Positions 55,553 through 64,000 are shown, counted from the first letter of the stretch. The stretch: DNA of 64,000 nt from Endozoicomonas numazuensis (GCF_000722635.1 NZ_JOKH01000001.1:568601-632600); one strand, 5' to 3'. Numbers and translations are program-made. The notes: generated from the letters alone by a model not told the origin.

Positions 55553-55642
55553 GAAAACTTTGAAGTGGTTGATTACAGAGTCTTTTACAGACTCTGCATC
55601 AACCCAGAATGGTAGTATTAAGCTGGGATGTTTGCCTTCAAC

Positions 55643-55750
55643 TCAAAATAAAAAAACAGTGCCTTTACCTTCCTCACTGATAAAGCCTATTTCTCCACCA
55701 TGCTTTTCAATAATCGTTTTGGAGATACTGAGCCCCAACCCTGCAGCAGG
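55643..55750 (-). pseudogene. Histidine-kinase ATPase-domain remnant
   Basis: The last 34 codons of a histidine kinase: LGLSISKTIIEKHGGEIGF, then ISEEGKGTVFLF and a stop. The upstream codons do not continue the kinase, so the N-terminal part, including the H-box, is gone. This is a truncated relic. Confidence 0.7.
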
Positions 55751-55751
55751 A

Positions 55752-55959
55752 ATACCAGGACTTATCCAACAACGCCGGAATACTGATGCATTCTCTGGAA
55801 GAGATAAAACTGGATAACAATAATGTTGTAATATCTGAGCAAGATGCTTCAAGACTTTCTGCATTAATGCTGGCGTTGATTGCCATCATTGAAAAAACAG
55901 TCGCCAGCGCCAGTAAAAAAACTCAGTTCATTACTCACGAAGCCCCGGCTTCCAAGTAG
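55752..55959 (+). pseudogene. C-terminal fragment of an unidentified protein
   Basis: An open frame reads QEYQDLSNNAGILMHSLEE, continues through ISEQDASRLSALMLALIAI and ends HEAPASK. It looks like the tail of a larger protein. ATG 55786 would give a 57-residue peptide. It begins where the kinase remnant ends, so the two were probably joined by a rearrangement. Confidence 0.4.
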
Positions 55960-55979
55960 TCAGAGTAATGAGTACCTCA

Positions 55980-56019
55980 TTGTCATAAAACGCCAACAAA
56001 GCTGTAACATTACTGAAAT
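55980..56019 (+). promoter_or_regulatory. Tandem Pho boxes for the pst operon
   Basis: Four PhoB half-sites at 11-bp steps: TTGTCAT (55980), CGCCAAC (55991), CTGTAAC (56002) and CTGAAAT (56013), each separated by 4 bp. This is the phase of two consecutive Pho boxes. The best box is CTGTAAC-ATTA-CTGAAAT. The array lies 145 bp before pstS and should give PhoB activation under phosphate limitation. Confidence 0.75.
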
Positions 56020-56163
56020 ATATTCCCCCTATTCTCGCAACCATCAAATTTTAAAGTTAAAGAAAAATGTTTTGCACAACCCATAACCAGATAACGGCGC
56101 GGCAAAATATTTTTCTCAGTAAACATAAGCACACTCCAAGCGAGTTTCTCGGGGAGAGAACAA

Positions 56164-57213
56164 GTGAAGTTACTGAAGTCTGTTCTGATATCATCTCTGC
56201 TGGCTGCAGCGTCCTTCTCTGCATCTGCCAAGACTGAAATCATCAACGGTGCGGGAGCCAGCTTTCCACACCCTATCTATGCCAAATGGGCTGAGGAATA
56301 CCAGAAAGAAACCGGTATTCGTATCAACTATCAAGCGATTGGTTCCGGCGGTGGTATTCGTCAGATTACAGCCAAAACCGTTGATTTTGGCGCCAGCGAT
56401 GCTCCTCTGGACGTAAAAAAACTGGCTAAAGAAGACATGATCCAGTTCCCAATGGTTATGGGTGCGATTGTTCCTGTCATCAACGTTCCAGGTATTGAGC
56501 CAGGCGCTTTGAAACTGACCGGTAAAATCCTGGCAGATATCTACATGGGTAACATCAAGAAGTGGAACGATGAGCGTATCTCTGCTCTGAACCCAGGCGT
56601 CAATATTCCTAATCAGGCTATTTATGTCGTACACCGTTCAGATGGTTCCGGTACTACTTACAACTTCACCGACTACCTGAGCCGTGTAAGCTCGGAGTGG
56701 AAAGAGAACATCGGCAAGAACACCGACATCACCTGGCCCAAGAAAGCCACCACTATCGGTGGTAACGGTAACGCAGGTGTAGCTAACTTCGTACGCCGTA
56801 CCCGTGGAGCTATCGGTTATGTTGAATATGCATACGCCAAACAAAACAGCTTGACCTATACCCAGCTGGCCAGCGCTGATGGCAAGTTCCTCCAGCCAAA
56901 TATGGATACTTTCCAGGCGGCGGCTGCCAATGCTGACTGGGCGAATGCTCCAGGCTTCCGCCTGCTGCTGAACAACCAGCCTGGGGCTGATTCCTGGCCT
57001 ATGACTGCGGCCACTTTCATCCTGATGCATAAAGATCAGAAGAATGCCAAGAAAGCACAGCACATCATCGACTTCTTCGAGTGGAGTTATGAAAAAGGCG
57101 GTGACTTTGCAGTCGGTCTGGATTACATCCCAATGCCCGAAGCGGTTGTGGAAATGGTTGAGAATGTCTGGAAAAAAGACCTGACCACTGATGGCAAGAC
57201 CATCATCAAGTAA
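56164..57213 (+). CDS. pstS: Phosphate-binding protein of the Pst ABC transporter
   Basis: 349 residues. A signal peptide (SSLLAAASFSASA) is followed by the phosphate site: GAGASFPHPIY, GSGGGIRQI, FGASDAPL and HRSDGSGTTYNF. The GTG start at 56164 follows GGGAGAG. It is first in pstSCAB. The sequence is closest to the enteric-type PstS. Confidence 0.96.
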   Translation: MKLLKSVLISSLLAAASFSASAKTEIINGAGASFPHPIYAKWAEEYQKETGIRINYQAIGSGGGIRQITAKTVDFGASDAPLDVKKLAKEDMIQFPMVMGAIVPVINVPGIEPGALKLTGKILADIYMGNIKKWNDERISALNPGVNIPNQAIYVVHRSDGSGTTYNFTDYLSRVSSEWKENIGKNTDITWPKKATTIGGNGNAGVANFVRRTRGAIGYVEYAYAKQNSLTYTQLASADGKFLQPNMDTFQAAAANADWANAPGFRLLLNNQPGADSWPMTAATFILMHKDQKNAKKAQHIIDFFEWSYEKGGDFAVGLDYIPMPEAVVEMVENVWKKDLTTDGKTIIK

Positions 57214-57247
57214 CTCAGTATCCATGACTTTCTGAAATAGGAAACGA

Positions 57248-57354
57248 ACGACAGTTGATCAGCTGTTTATACCAAAACTCCTTGCCTGACATGTACCGAG
57301 ATGGAGCACAGGCAAGATGTTTTCGCTATAGGCACCACGCTGATCAACTGTCGT
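57248..57354. repeat. Nested inverted repeats in the pstS-pstC spacer
   Basis: A perfect 16-bp outer stem (57248-57263 / 57339-57354; ACGACAGTTGATCAGC arm) encloses an 8-bp inner stem (CTTGCCTG 57281-57288 / CAGGCAAG 57309-57316). The structure fills most of the 139-bp spacer and ends 10 nt before the pstC ATG. It should block 3'-5' decay of pstS mRNA and mask the pstC initiation region. Confidence 0.85.
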
Positions 57355-57364
57355 GTTGCTGCTT

Positions 57365-58312
57365 ATGCTTTCGACTACGATGTCCCGCGCCGTGAACAGC
57401 CCTGAGCTGATAAATGGTGACTCAATCTTCCACAGACTGAGCTTCACCAGCGCCATTTTGATTTTTCTGGTGTTGATCGGAATCATTATTTCCCTGATTG
57501 ACGGAGGCTGGCAAGCTCTCACTGAATTTGGTCCCGGTTTTGTATTTCGTAATGTCTGGGATACGGTAAACAGTGACTTCGGTGCAGCTGCAGCCATTTA
57601 CGGCACTCTGGTTTCTTCTCTTATTGCCATTGTTATTGCCATTCCTGTAGGTCTGGGCACAGCGATCTTCCTGGCCGAGCTGGCTCCCGGCTGGATCAGC
57701 CGCCCCGTTAGTATGGCCATTGAACTGCTGGCCGCAGTACCCAGTATTATTTATGGTATGTGGGGCCTTTTTGTCTTTGCCCCCTGGTTCTCCGAAGGTT
57801 TCCAGTTCTGGGCACTGGAAAATCTGGTTGACCTGCCCCTGATTGGTCCCTGGTTTGATGGACCACCCATTGGCATTGGCCTGCTGACAGCAGGCATTAT
57901 TCTGTCATTCATGATTTTGCCCATTATTACTGCCCTGACCCGTGATGCTCTGAAGACTATTCCCAATGTGGTCAGAGAAGCGGCTTATGGGGTGGGTGCC
58001 ACACCTTATGAAGTGATTACCCGGGTACTTCTGCCCAGCATCAAGAATGCTGCAGTCGGTGCTGGTATCCTCGGTCTGGGCCGAGCCCTGGGCGAAACCA
58101 TGGCCGTTGCTTTTGTCATAGGCGGCGCCAGTCGTATAGAGACCTCGCTGTTTATGCCTGCGAGCTCTATTTCATCCACGATTGCACAGCAATTCAACGA
58201 AGCCACTAATGAGATGCACATCTCAGCTCTGATCAGCCTGGGTCTCGTGCTGTTTGTACTGACATTTATTGTGATGGGTGCCGCCCGTCTCTTGTTAAAA
58301 AAGAAGAGCTGA
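57365..58312 (+). CDS. pstC: Phosphate ABC transporter permease PstC
   Basis: About 315 residues with six TM helices. TAIFLAELAPGW and the EAA loop (VVREAAYGVGATPYEVITRVLLPSIK) identify it. ATG 57365 is chosen; GTG 57353 lies in the hairpin arm and ATG 57380 is possible. None has a clear ribosome site, so initiation may depend on the neighbouring structure or coupling. Confidence 0.92.
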   Translation: MLSTTMSRAVNSPELINGDSIFHRLSFTSAILIFLVLIGIIISLIDGGWQALTEFGPGFVFRNVWDTVNSDFGAAAAIYGTLVSSLIAIVIAIPVGLGTAIFLAELAPGWISRPVSMAIELLAAVPSIIYGMWGLFVFAPWFSEGFQFWALENLVDLPLIGPWFDGPPIGIGLLTAGIILSFMILPIITALTRDALKTIPNVVREAAYGVGATPYEVITRVLLPSIKNAAVGAGILGLGRALGETMAVAFVIGGASRIETSLFMPASSISSTIAQQFNEATNEMHISALISLGLVLFVLTFIVMGAARLLLKKKS

Positions 58313-58322
58313 GGAAGCGATA

Positions 58323-59165
58323 ATGCCAGTCAGGAAACTCAAGAATTTCGCCTTTATCGGCTTTTGCATTTGCTGTGCACTGTTTGGTCTTATTGTTCTG
58401 GCCAGCGTACTTTATAGCCTGGTCGGACAAGGTCTTGCCGGCATGGGGCAACATATCTTCACCGAACTGACACCTGGACCTGGTAGCCCCGGTGGTCTGA
58501 AAAACGCTATTGTCGGCAGTTTGATTCTGACGGGGCTGGGTATCCTGATCGCGGCACCTCTGGGTGTGTTGGCTGGCACCTGGCTGTCCGAGTCTGAGCA
58601 AAGCTCAAAAATTGCTGAAACCCTACGCTTTCTCAACGGTATGTTGATGAGTGCACCTTCCATCCTGGTAGGTCTGTTTGTCTACAAGGTAGTGGTCGTG
58701 ACCACCGGTACCTTCTCAGGCTGGGCTGGCGCCATCGCTCTGGCTATTCTGGCACTGCCTGTTATCGTCAGCACCACGGAAGAGATGCTTCGCCTGGTGC
58801 CTACCACCTTGAAAGAAGCGGGTACCGGACTGGGTGCCCCACGCTGGAGAGTGATTACCCAGTTGTGCTATCGGGCAGCGGGCCCCGGCATTATTACCGG
58901 CATTCTGTTGTCTGTAGCTCGTATCACGGGTGAAACAGCACCTCTGTTGTTTACCGCCCTGAACAGTAACTTCATGAGCACCGACCTGGACAAGCCTATG
59001 GCTAACCTGCCGGTGACCATCTATCAGTACGCTTTGAGCCCCTACGAATCCTGGAATGAACTGGCCTGGGCCGGCGCTCTGCTGATTACCGTATTTATTC
59101 TGATTATCAATATTCTGTCCACTGCTTTACCGCGTTGGATCAAAGCTCGAAAGGCAGCCAAATGA
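58323..59165 (+). CDS. pstA: Phosphate ABC transporter permease PstA
   Basis: 280 residues with six TM helices. [13 protein letters not shown] and the EAA loop ([24 protein letters not shown]) identify it. The ATG follows GAGGAAG and is 10 bp after pstC. Its stop overlaps the pstB start (ATGA). Confidence 0.94.
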   Translation: MPVRKLKNFAFIGFCICCALFGLIVLASVLYSLVGQGLAGMGQHIFTELTPGPGSPGGLKNAIVGSLILTGLGILIAAPLGVLAGTWLSESEQSSKIAETLRFLNGMLMSAPSILVGLFVYKVVVVTTGTFSGWAGAIALAILALPVIVSTTEEMLRLVPTTLKEAGTGLGAPRWRVITQLCYRAAGPGIITGILLSVARITGETAPLLFTALNSNFMSTDLDKPMANLPVTIYQYALSPYESWNELAWAGALLITVFILIINILSTALPRWIKARKAAK

Positions 59166-60025
59166 ACATGAACATTGCTACTGCTCCTGCGGCTACAGAT
59201 GCGTCTGCAACTCAAAAAAGCCTGACTGACATCAATACAGAAACCGGCCTGGCTGAAGATATTCTGTACCCAAGAATGGAAGTAAAAGACCTCAGTTTCT
59301 TTTATAACAAAGGTTCCGAGCCTGCGTTGAAAGAGGTCAACATGCCAATTTACAACAACAAGGTAACGGCACTGATTGGTCCTTCTGGCTGTGGTAAGTC
59401 CACACTGTTGCGCACCATGAACCGTATCTTTGATCTGTATGGCAACCAGGCTGCAGAAGGTGAGATTCTGCTGGATAACGAAAACATCCTGCAGCGCGGT
59501 CTAGATCTTAATGAATTGCGCTCCAAGGTAGGCATGGTCTTCCAGAAGCCAACGCCTTTTCCTATGTCCATCTATGACAACATCACTTTTGGCCTAAAAA
59601 TGAGAGGAGGCATGAGCAAGCCGGAAATGGCTATCCGTGCCAAGAAAGCGCTGAAACGTGCTCATTTGTGGAAAGAAGTCAAAGACAAACTGCATGCCGA
59701 TGCCAGCAGTTTGTCCGGCGGACAGCAGCAGCGTCTGTGTATTGCACGCACCATCGCCCTGCAACCCGAAGTAATTCTGATGGACGAGCCAACCTCTGCT
59801 CTGGATCCACTGGCCACCAGCGCTATTGAAGAGCTGATTACCGATCTGCGTGAGAAATACACCATCGTAATCGTGACCCATAACATGCAACAAGCCATGC
59901 GTATCTCGGATTACACAGGCTTCATGTATCTGGGCGAACTGGTTGAGTTTGATGAAACCAGCAAGATCTTCAATGATGCTGCTAATCAGAAGACCCGTGA
60001 TTATATTGCGGGTGACTTTGGTTAA
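59162..60025 (+). CDS. pstB: Phosphate ABC transporter ATPase PstB
   Basis: 287 residues. Walker A is GPSGCGKST, signature LSGGQQQR, Walker [15 protein letters not shown]-loop VTHN. The ATG at 59162 overlaps the pstA stop and has AAAGG upstream. It has a longer N-terminus than E. coli PstB (about 30 extra residues, Ala/Thr-rich). No phoU follows, which is unusual; a terminator lies 12 bp after the stop. Confidence 0.95.
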   Translation: MNMNIATAPAATDASATQKSLTDINTETGLAEDILYPRMEVKDLSFFYNKGSEPALKEVNMPIYNNKVTALIGPSGCGKSTLLRTMNRIFDLYGNQAAEGEILLDNENILQRGLDLNELRSKVGMVFQKPTPFPMSIYDNITFGLKMRGGMSKPEMAIRAKKALKRAHLWKEVKDKLHADASSLSGGQQQRLCIARTIALQPEVILMDEPTSALDPLATSAIEELITDLREKYTIVIVTHNMQQAMRISDYTGFMYLGELVEFDETSKIFNDAANQKTRDYIAGDFG

Positions 60026-60474
60026 CCCGACTCTGACTGTGGAGCCTGATGGCTCTACAGTTTTACCTTCAAATATCCCCCTGACTAATATCTCAATATC
60101 TACAGCAGACTGGTTTACATAATAGTAATAAACACCACTCCCATTTGTGACAACAACAAGAAGTACAACGATATTATCTGAAGTCTGAATCCAAACACCT
60201 GAATACTGAGTATTTATTAGCTTTTCAGGCTCAGCCTGCACTCCCTCTCGATTTATCGAAACAGCTGAAGCTTTTGAGTTTACGGCTTTAGTTGCGTTAG
60301 CCGCTGCAACAAGTGAAAACTAACTTAAATTAGCACAGAGAGACTCCAGCGCCTGCGATACCAAACACTTCCGTTATCAGCCATTCAGACTACAGCGTTT
60401 GACTTACATTGATAGATAATAGGAACTTTCCATAACAACAATAACAACAACAATAACAACAACAGGGGAAGGCC
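60026..60474. other. Spacer after pstB
   Basis: The minus-strand frame from about 60322 to 60030 is protein-like (FSLVAAANATKAVNSKASAV, then IQTSDNIVVLLVVVTNGSGVYYYYV) but begins after an in-frame stop and runs on antisense to pstB. I take it as a possible decayed exported-protein gene. The CAA-rich leader of the following gene occupies 60434-60464. Confidence 0.35.
60037..60064 (+). terminator. pst operon terminator
   Basis: CTGTGGAGCC-TGAT-GGCTCTACAG then TTTT: a 10-bp stem (one G-U pair) with a 4-nt loop, 11 bp after pstB. Confidence 0.8.
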
Positions 60475-61611
60475 ATGGGTCCTTTGAAAGGCATCAGAAT
60501 TCTGGAAATTGCAGGGATCGGACCCGGCCCTTTTGCCGGCATGATGCTGGCAGATTTGGGCGCAGATGTTATCCGTGTTGAACGTCCCAAAGGAGGAATG
60601 TTCGGCGACAACCCCAAACTGGATATTCTCAACCGGGGCAAACGCTCCATCGGAGTTGATCTCAAGACTCAGGAAGGCGTTGAAACCGTTTTAAAACTGG
60701 CAGAAAGCTGTGATGCCATGTTTGAAGGTTTTCGGCCAGGTGTCGTTGAAAAGCTCGGTATTGGTCCAGAGCCTGCTATGGCTATCAATCCACGTCTGGT
60801 CTATGGCCGAATGACAGGCTGGGGGCAAGACGGACCACTCGCCCATGCCAGTGGTCATGACATCAATTACATCTCGATCACCGGGGCATTGCATGCCATA
60901 GGAAACCGAGGAGAGAAGCCGGTAGTCCCCCTGAACCTGGTGGGCGATTTTGGCGGCGGTGGATTAATGCTTGCCTTCGGCATGGTCAGTGCCATTCTCG
61001 AAGCGAAAACATCAGGGAAGGGTCAGGTAGTCGATGCGGCAATGGTCGATGGCGCTGCAGCCTTGATGGCCAGCGTTTACGGAGCTCAACAAAGTGGCTT
61101 CTGGTCAGAAGAGCGTGGCACTAACATGCTGGATTCAGGTGCTCATTTCTACGACACCTATGAAACATCAGATAACCAATACATTTGTGTGGGTGCCTTT
61201 GAACCTCAATTCTATGCAGAATTGCTGAAACTCATTGGGCTGGACGATGAGGAGCTTCCTCACCAGATGGATATGGGGCAATGGCCGGATCTGAAAGAGC
61301 GCTTCACTGCAGTGTTCAAAACCAAAACAAGAGATGAATGGTGTGAGATCCTGGACGGTACCGATGCCTGTTTCTCACCCGTATTACCCATGTCAGAAGC
61401 CTACCACCACCCTCATAATGTGGCTCGGGGAACCTTTGTTGAACGCGAAGGTGTGATGCAGCCAAGACCGGTTCCTCGTTTCAGCCGAACCGACAGCGAG
61501 ATTCAAAGACCCGCTGCCCGAGTCGGTGAGCATACTGATGAGATTCTTTCAGAGCTGGGCTTTACCATAGACGACATTAATCGTTTGAAAGAAAACAAAG
61601 CCATTAAATAA
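60475..61611 (+). CDS. CaiB/BaiF-family CoA transferase, alpha-methylacyl-CoA racemase-like
   Basis: 378 residues. MGPLKGIRILEIAGIGPGPFAGMMLADLGADVIRVE, VDLKTQEGVE and the GHDINYI loop (active-site Asp in ASGHDINY) point to AMACR, which epimerises 2-methylacyl-CoA thioesters, or a class III CoA transferase. It has a CAA-rich leader and a GGGGAAGG ribosome site. Convergent with an acyl-CoA synthetase gene, so branched fatty or bile-acid-like substrates are plausible. Confidence 0.88.
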   Translation: MGPLKGIRILEIAGIGPGPFAGMMLADLGADVIRVERPKGGMFGDNPKLDILNRGKRSIGVDLKTQEGVETVLKLAESCDAMFEGFRPGVVEKLGIGPEPAMAINPRLVYGRMTGWGQDGPLAHASGHDINYISITGALHAIGNRGEKPVVPLNLVGDFGGGGLMLAFGMVSAILEAKTSGKGQVVDAAMVDGAAALMASVYGAQQSGFWSEERGTNMLDSGAHFYDTYETSDNQYICVGAFEPQFYAELLKLIGLDDEELPHQMDMGQWPDLKERFTAVFKTKTRDEWCEILDGTDACFSPVLPMSEAYHHPHNVARGTFVEREGVMQPRPVPRFSRTDSEIQRPAARVGEHTDEILSELGFTIDDINRLKENKAIK

Positions 61612-61656
61612 CTCTTCGGTCAAATCAGGATGGGACAGATCATAGGCTCCGATTAA

Positions 61657-61687
61657 CAGCCGGGAAAATATTTACCTTTCCCGGCTG
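61657..61687. terminator. Inverted repeat between convergent genes
   Basis: CAGCCGGGAAA and TTTCCCGGCTG form an 11-bp perfect stem with a 9-nt loop, nine bp from the end of the synthetase gene. It can serve either strand; T runs are weak. Confidence 0.65.
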
Positions 61688-61695
61688 ATGCTTTA

Positions 61696-63318
61696 TCAGG
61701 CTGACTTTTCTTCCAGCCCTAATGTTTTGAGTGCCAGTGCTTTGGCAGCCCGGTAATCAGGCTTGGCTGCCGGCGTACGTTTAATTTCGTCTACCAGAAT
61801 GAGCTCTCTTGGCGCCTTGTAACGGGCAATTTTGCTGGAACAAAAAGCGGCCAGATCTTCCATTGAAGGCTGCTTGCCCTGACGGGGATGCACAATGGCT
61901 GCCACCCGTTGGCCAAACCTGTCATCAGGCACTCCGACGACTACAGCATCAAAAACATCATCGTGAGCTTTGAGTGCGGCTTCCACTTCTTCCGGAAAAA
62001 CTTTTTCACCTCCGGTATTAATACAGCCAGAACCCCGGCCCATCAGCTGAACCGAACCGTCTTCCAACACCTGGGCGAAATCACCGGGAATGACCCAGCG
62101 CACACCATTGGCATCGGTTTTAAAGGTCGCGTCGGTTTTTTTCTGATCCTTGTAATACCCCAATGGGATATGACCACTACGAGCCAAGCGACCTATTTCC
62201 GGACAACCAGGCGCCAGTGGCTTCAGATTGTCATCCAGAATCTGAGTGTGTTCTGACAGGGTGAATCTTGGACCTGCAGCTTCTTCATCCCCCATATCCA
62301 TAACAGCACCATTATGGCCCGTCTCTGAAGCACCAAAGCTGTCCAGAATCATACGACCAGGCAGCAATGCTTTAAGTTTGTTCTTCACTGACTGACTGAG
62401 AATGGCTCCCCCGGATGAAACCACCATTAAACCTTCAAGATTGTATTTCCCGGTTTCTATGACTTCTGCGATGGGCCTGGCCATGGCATCACCCACTAGC
62501 ATCAGGGAAAGTCCTTTCTCATCCTGAGTCAGTTTTACCACTTCATCCGCATCAAAATGTTTTCCGGTGTAGAGAATAAATTTACCACCGGTAAAAAAGG
62601 TGATCATGCAGGTCCAGGTGCCTCCACCATGCATCATAGGCGGTGGGCAAACCGTGGTCAGAGGGAAACTGTTGCTAACAACCGCAGAGAGTTCTTCCGG
62701 TGTTTTAATAGGATCACCGGAAGGGTTACCGCCCTGCATGGCCGCAAAAAAAATATCTTCATGACGCCACGTAGTGCCTTTGGGCATTCCGGTAGTGCCA
62801 CCGGTATAAATCATATAGACATCGTCGCTTGTACGACCGGTAAAGTTACGTTCCGGACTGGATTCACTCAGAGCCTGTTCATAAGAAATAGCATTCAATG
62901 CAGAGCTGTCATGTTCACTGCCATCTTCAATGACCGTGAAACTTTTCAACAAAGGAAGTCTGGATCGAATGGATTCAAGTAAAGGCGTAAAGCTGCGTTC
63001 ATACACGGTAGCAACAATGTCAGCATCATCAAAAATATAAGTCAGCTCATCTTCAACGTAGCGGAAGTTAATGTTGATCGGTACTGCACGGATTTTAAAA
63101 CAGGCAATAAGAGCTTCAATCCACTCCACCCGGTTGTAGGCATAGATAGCAACATGTTGTCCTGCTTCCACACCACTGTTGGATAAGTGATGCGCCAGCC
63201 GGTTAGCCCTCTCATCCAGCTCTGCATAGGTTCGCCTTTCACTCCCCGCGACCAGTGCTTCATTCTCAGGCACGGTATCCACCACCTGTTCAAACAGATC
63301 TGCCAGATGAAATTCCAT
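61696..63318 (-). CDS. Acyl-CoA synthetase (AMP-forming)
   Basis: 540 residues. P-loop IYTGGTTGMPKG, adenylate motif FGASETG, hinge and LMGRGSGCINTGGEKVFPEEVE (A8), and a late KTP-like KIARYKAPRELILVDEIKRTPAAKPDYR with the catalytic Lys. It activates a carboxylate to a CoA thioester; chain preference cannot be read from sequence. The start ATG at 63318 follows GAGGT. Its partner is probably the convergent racemase-like gene. Confidence 0.93.
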   Translation of the reverse strand: MEFHLADLFEQVVDTVPENEALVAGSERRTYAELDERANRLAHHLSNSGVEAGQHVAIYAYNRVEWIEALIACFKIRAVPININFRYVEDELTYIFDDADIVATVYERSFTPLLESIRSRLPLLKSFTVIEDGSEHDSSALNAISYEQALSESSPERNFTGRTSDDVYMIYTGGTTGMPKGTTWRHEDIFFAAMQGGNPSGDPIKTPEELSAVVSNSFPLTTVCPPPMMHGGGTWTCMITFFTGGKFILYTGKHFDADEVVKLTQDEKGLSLMLVGDAMARPIAEVIETGKYNLEGLMVVSSGGAILSQSVKNKLKALLPGRMILDSFGASETGHNGAVMDMGDEEAAGPRFTLSEHTQILDDNLKPLAPGCPEIGRLARSGHIPLGYYKDQKKTDATFKTDANGVRWVIPGDFAQVLEDGSVQLMGRGSGCINTGGEKVFPEEVEAALKAHDDVFDAVVVGVPDDRFGQRVAAIVHPRQGKQPSMEDLAAFCSSKIARYKAPRELILVDEIKRTPAAKPDYRAAKALALKTLGLEEKSA

Positions 63319-63611
63319 GGGATGACCTCAATTATTATTATTTTTAAGATAGACGCCTTACTTGTAAGCCATAATCTCTCAGAGTCGATCTGGTTTGTAA
63401 ACTGGAAAGTCATGAGCACAGCGGGCAGGAACTTCTATAGTGTTTCATGGTCAAATCATGTTGAGATAAAGATTGTTCGAACAAGAAACAAACCTATCTC
63501 TATCTTCAAAAGAAACAGGGAAAAAAAAGACAGAACACGACAGGATTCCAATGAGTTATTGTTCTTCAAAAAGCACCCAACGGCCCATTTAATCTCAAAG
63601 TATTGGAGATA
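63319..63611. other. Spacer upstream of the acyl-CoA synthetase gene
   Basis: An AT-rich leader and promoter region. No gene is supported, only short frames. The group II intron's 3' end lies at its far side. Confidence 0.5.
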
Positions 63612-64000
63612 AATCGGGATAGGGCGTAGCCTCACGACTACGCTCCTCCCACAACACCCAGCATACGGGTCCGTACTGGGCGTTTCGGCCAGTTAAGCGG
63701 CCAACAATCTGATTAAACCTAACTTATCAAACCAACTATTGGGTAGCGCCATGTGTAACGCAGGACTCCGACTCACTCGCCAATGTCCTTTTCCTGAAGC
63801 TACCGTTTGCCTTGTCAGTTTGTCACTGATTCCCTGCTTTCGCAGTTCCTTGTACCGCTTTGGGCTTCTCTTCCATTGATACCAGAGCAGACTTCGCAAC
63901 CGCCTTCTTATCCAACAGTCAAAGTGTTCAAACTCTGTGCGGGTTTCTACTTCTCGGAAGTAGTTCTTCCATCCCTGCAAGTACCTGTTGAGTCCTTCCA
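63612..64000 (-). mobile_element. Group II intron, 3' part, cut by window edge
   Basis: Behind the maturase stop the minus strand shows a domain V-like hairpin (about 63645-63680: CGCCCAGTACGG, ACCCGTATGCTGGG, then TGTTGTGGGAGG) and a domain VI-like stem (GCGTAG...CTACGC) ending near CCCTATCCCGAT at about 63613. This is the usual end of bacterial group II introns with a maturase. The 5' part is beyond the window. The exact 3' splice site is estimated. Confidence 0.75.
63693..64000 (-). CDS. ltrA: Group II intron reverse transcriptase/maturase, C-terminal part
   Basis: Partial at the right edge. The visible 102 codons hold the maturase (GIIM) domain: RYLQGWKNYFREVETR, FDCWIRRRLRSLLWYQWKR and WRVSRSPALHMALPN. 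The frame continues past 64000. The protein would carry the RT and splicing activity of the intron. Intactness cannot be judged. Confidence 0.9.
   Translation of the reverse strand, partial: EGLNRYLQGWKNYFREVETRTEFEHFDCWIRRRLRSLLWYQWKRSPKRYKELRKQGISDKLTRQTVASGKGHWRVSRSPALHMALPNSWFDKLGLIRLLAA

Larger units (their letters stand above)
55553..55979. other. Gene debris between zntA and the pst operon
   Basis: It begins with a 7-bp hairpin (CAGAGTC / GACTCTG, 55576-55596), then holds a reversed kinase fragment and a plus-strand C-terminal fragment, listed separately, that meet at a CTGCAG near 55741-55746. No intact gene is present. Confidence 0.5.

Noticed and set aside
59594-60241. 215-codon minus-strand gene covering the end of pstB
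   Set aside because: Two thirds is antisense to pstB; only the part beyond pstB looks protein-like, so it is noted as a possible remnant.

Overview
The window reads as chromosomal DNA of a gammaproteobacterium. The gene set (class Ia nrdAB-yfaE, enteric-type pyrBI, an RstAB-like pair, MlaA, two FadL-like porins, a Pho-controlled pst operon) together with secreted eukaryote-like enzymes, an IS1634-type element, a group II intron and dispersed hairpin repeats fits an Oceanospirillales host-associated genome such as Endozoicomonas. That placement is inference, since there is no rRNA gene here.

Layout. 0-3.5 kb: metE (cut by the left edge) divergent from its LysR activator metR. 3.5-7.4 kb: a papain-like (cathepsin-type) protease and an RstA/RstB-like two-component pair whose two genes are separated by a nine-copy 15/16-bp tandem array. 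7.4-12.1 kb: a long regulatory region with paired NrdR-like boxes and DnaA boxes, then nrdA, nrdB and the ferredoxin yfaE. 12.3-16.5 kb: three exported proteins (lipase-like hydrolase, YejA-like peptide-binding protein, acetolactate decarboxylase). 16.6-18.4 kb: pyrBI behind an apparent pyrL-type leader and attenuator. 18.4-26.3 kb: a large unrecognised exported protein, a small hypothetical, an RhlB-type helicase, a PIN-PhoH ATPase and gdhA.

26.4-30.1 kb is an accessory patch. A hydrolase/lipoprotein operon abuts an IS1634-type element. On the other side of that element lies only the first 48 codons of bioB, still with a BirA-like operator. 30.4-35.6 kb: phosphomannomutase, a disrupted region with a second copy of a 129-bp palindromic element, yaaA, an MlaA homologue and a hydrolase. 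35.6-43.4 kb: a lipoprotein, two FadL-family porins, two small inner-membrane proteins, a periplasmic histidine phosphatase and a short SAHH-like protein. 43.7-48 kb: a complete aapJQMP-type amino-acid ABC transporter. 48.5-51.8 kb: folE, then a two-component system divergent from a secreted GlcG/HbpS-like protein. 52-60 kb: an exported Cys-rich unknown, a Zn/Cd-type P-ATPase, gene debris, and pstSCAB behind four Pho half-sites at 11-bp phase. 60.4-64 kb: a CaiB/BaiF CoA transferase convergent with an acyl-CoA synthetase, and the 3' end of a group II intron running off the right edge.

The most unusual material is non-coding: the two identical 129-bp palindromic elements, the rst inter-gene array, duplicated and inverted 15-18-bp blocks around the lipase start, a 16-bp stem closing the pstS-pstC spacer, and the bioB/IS junction.
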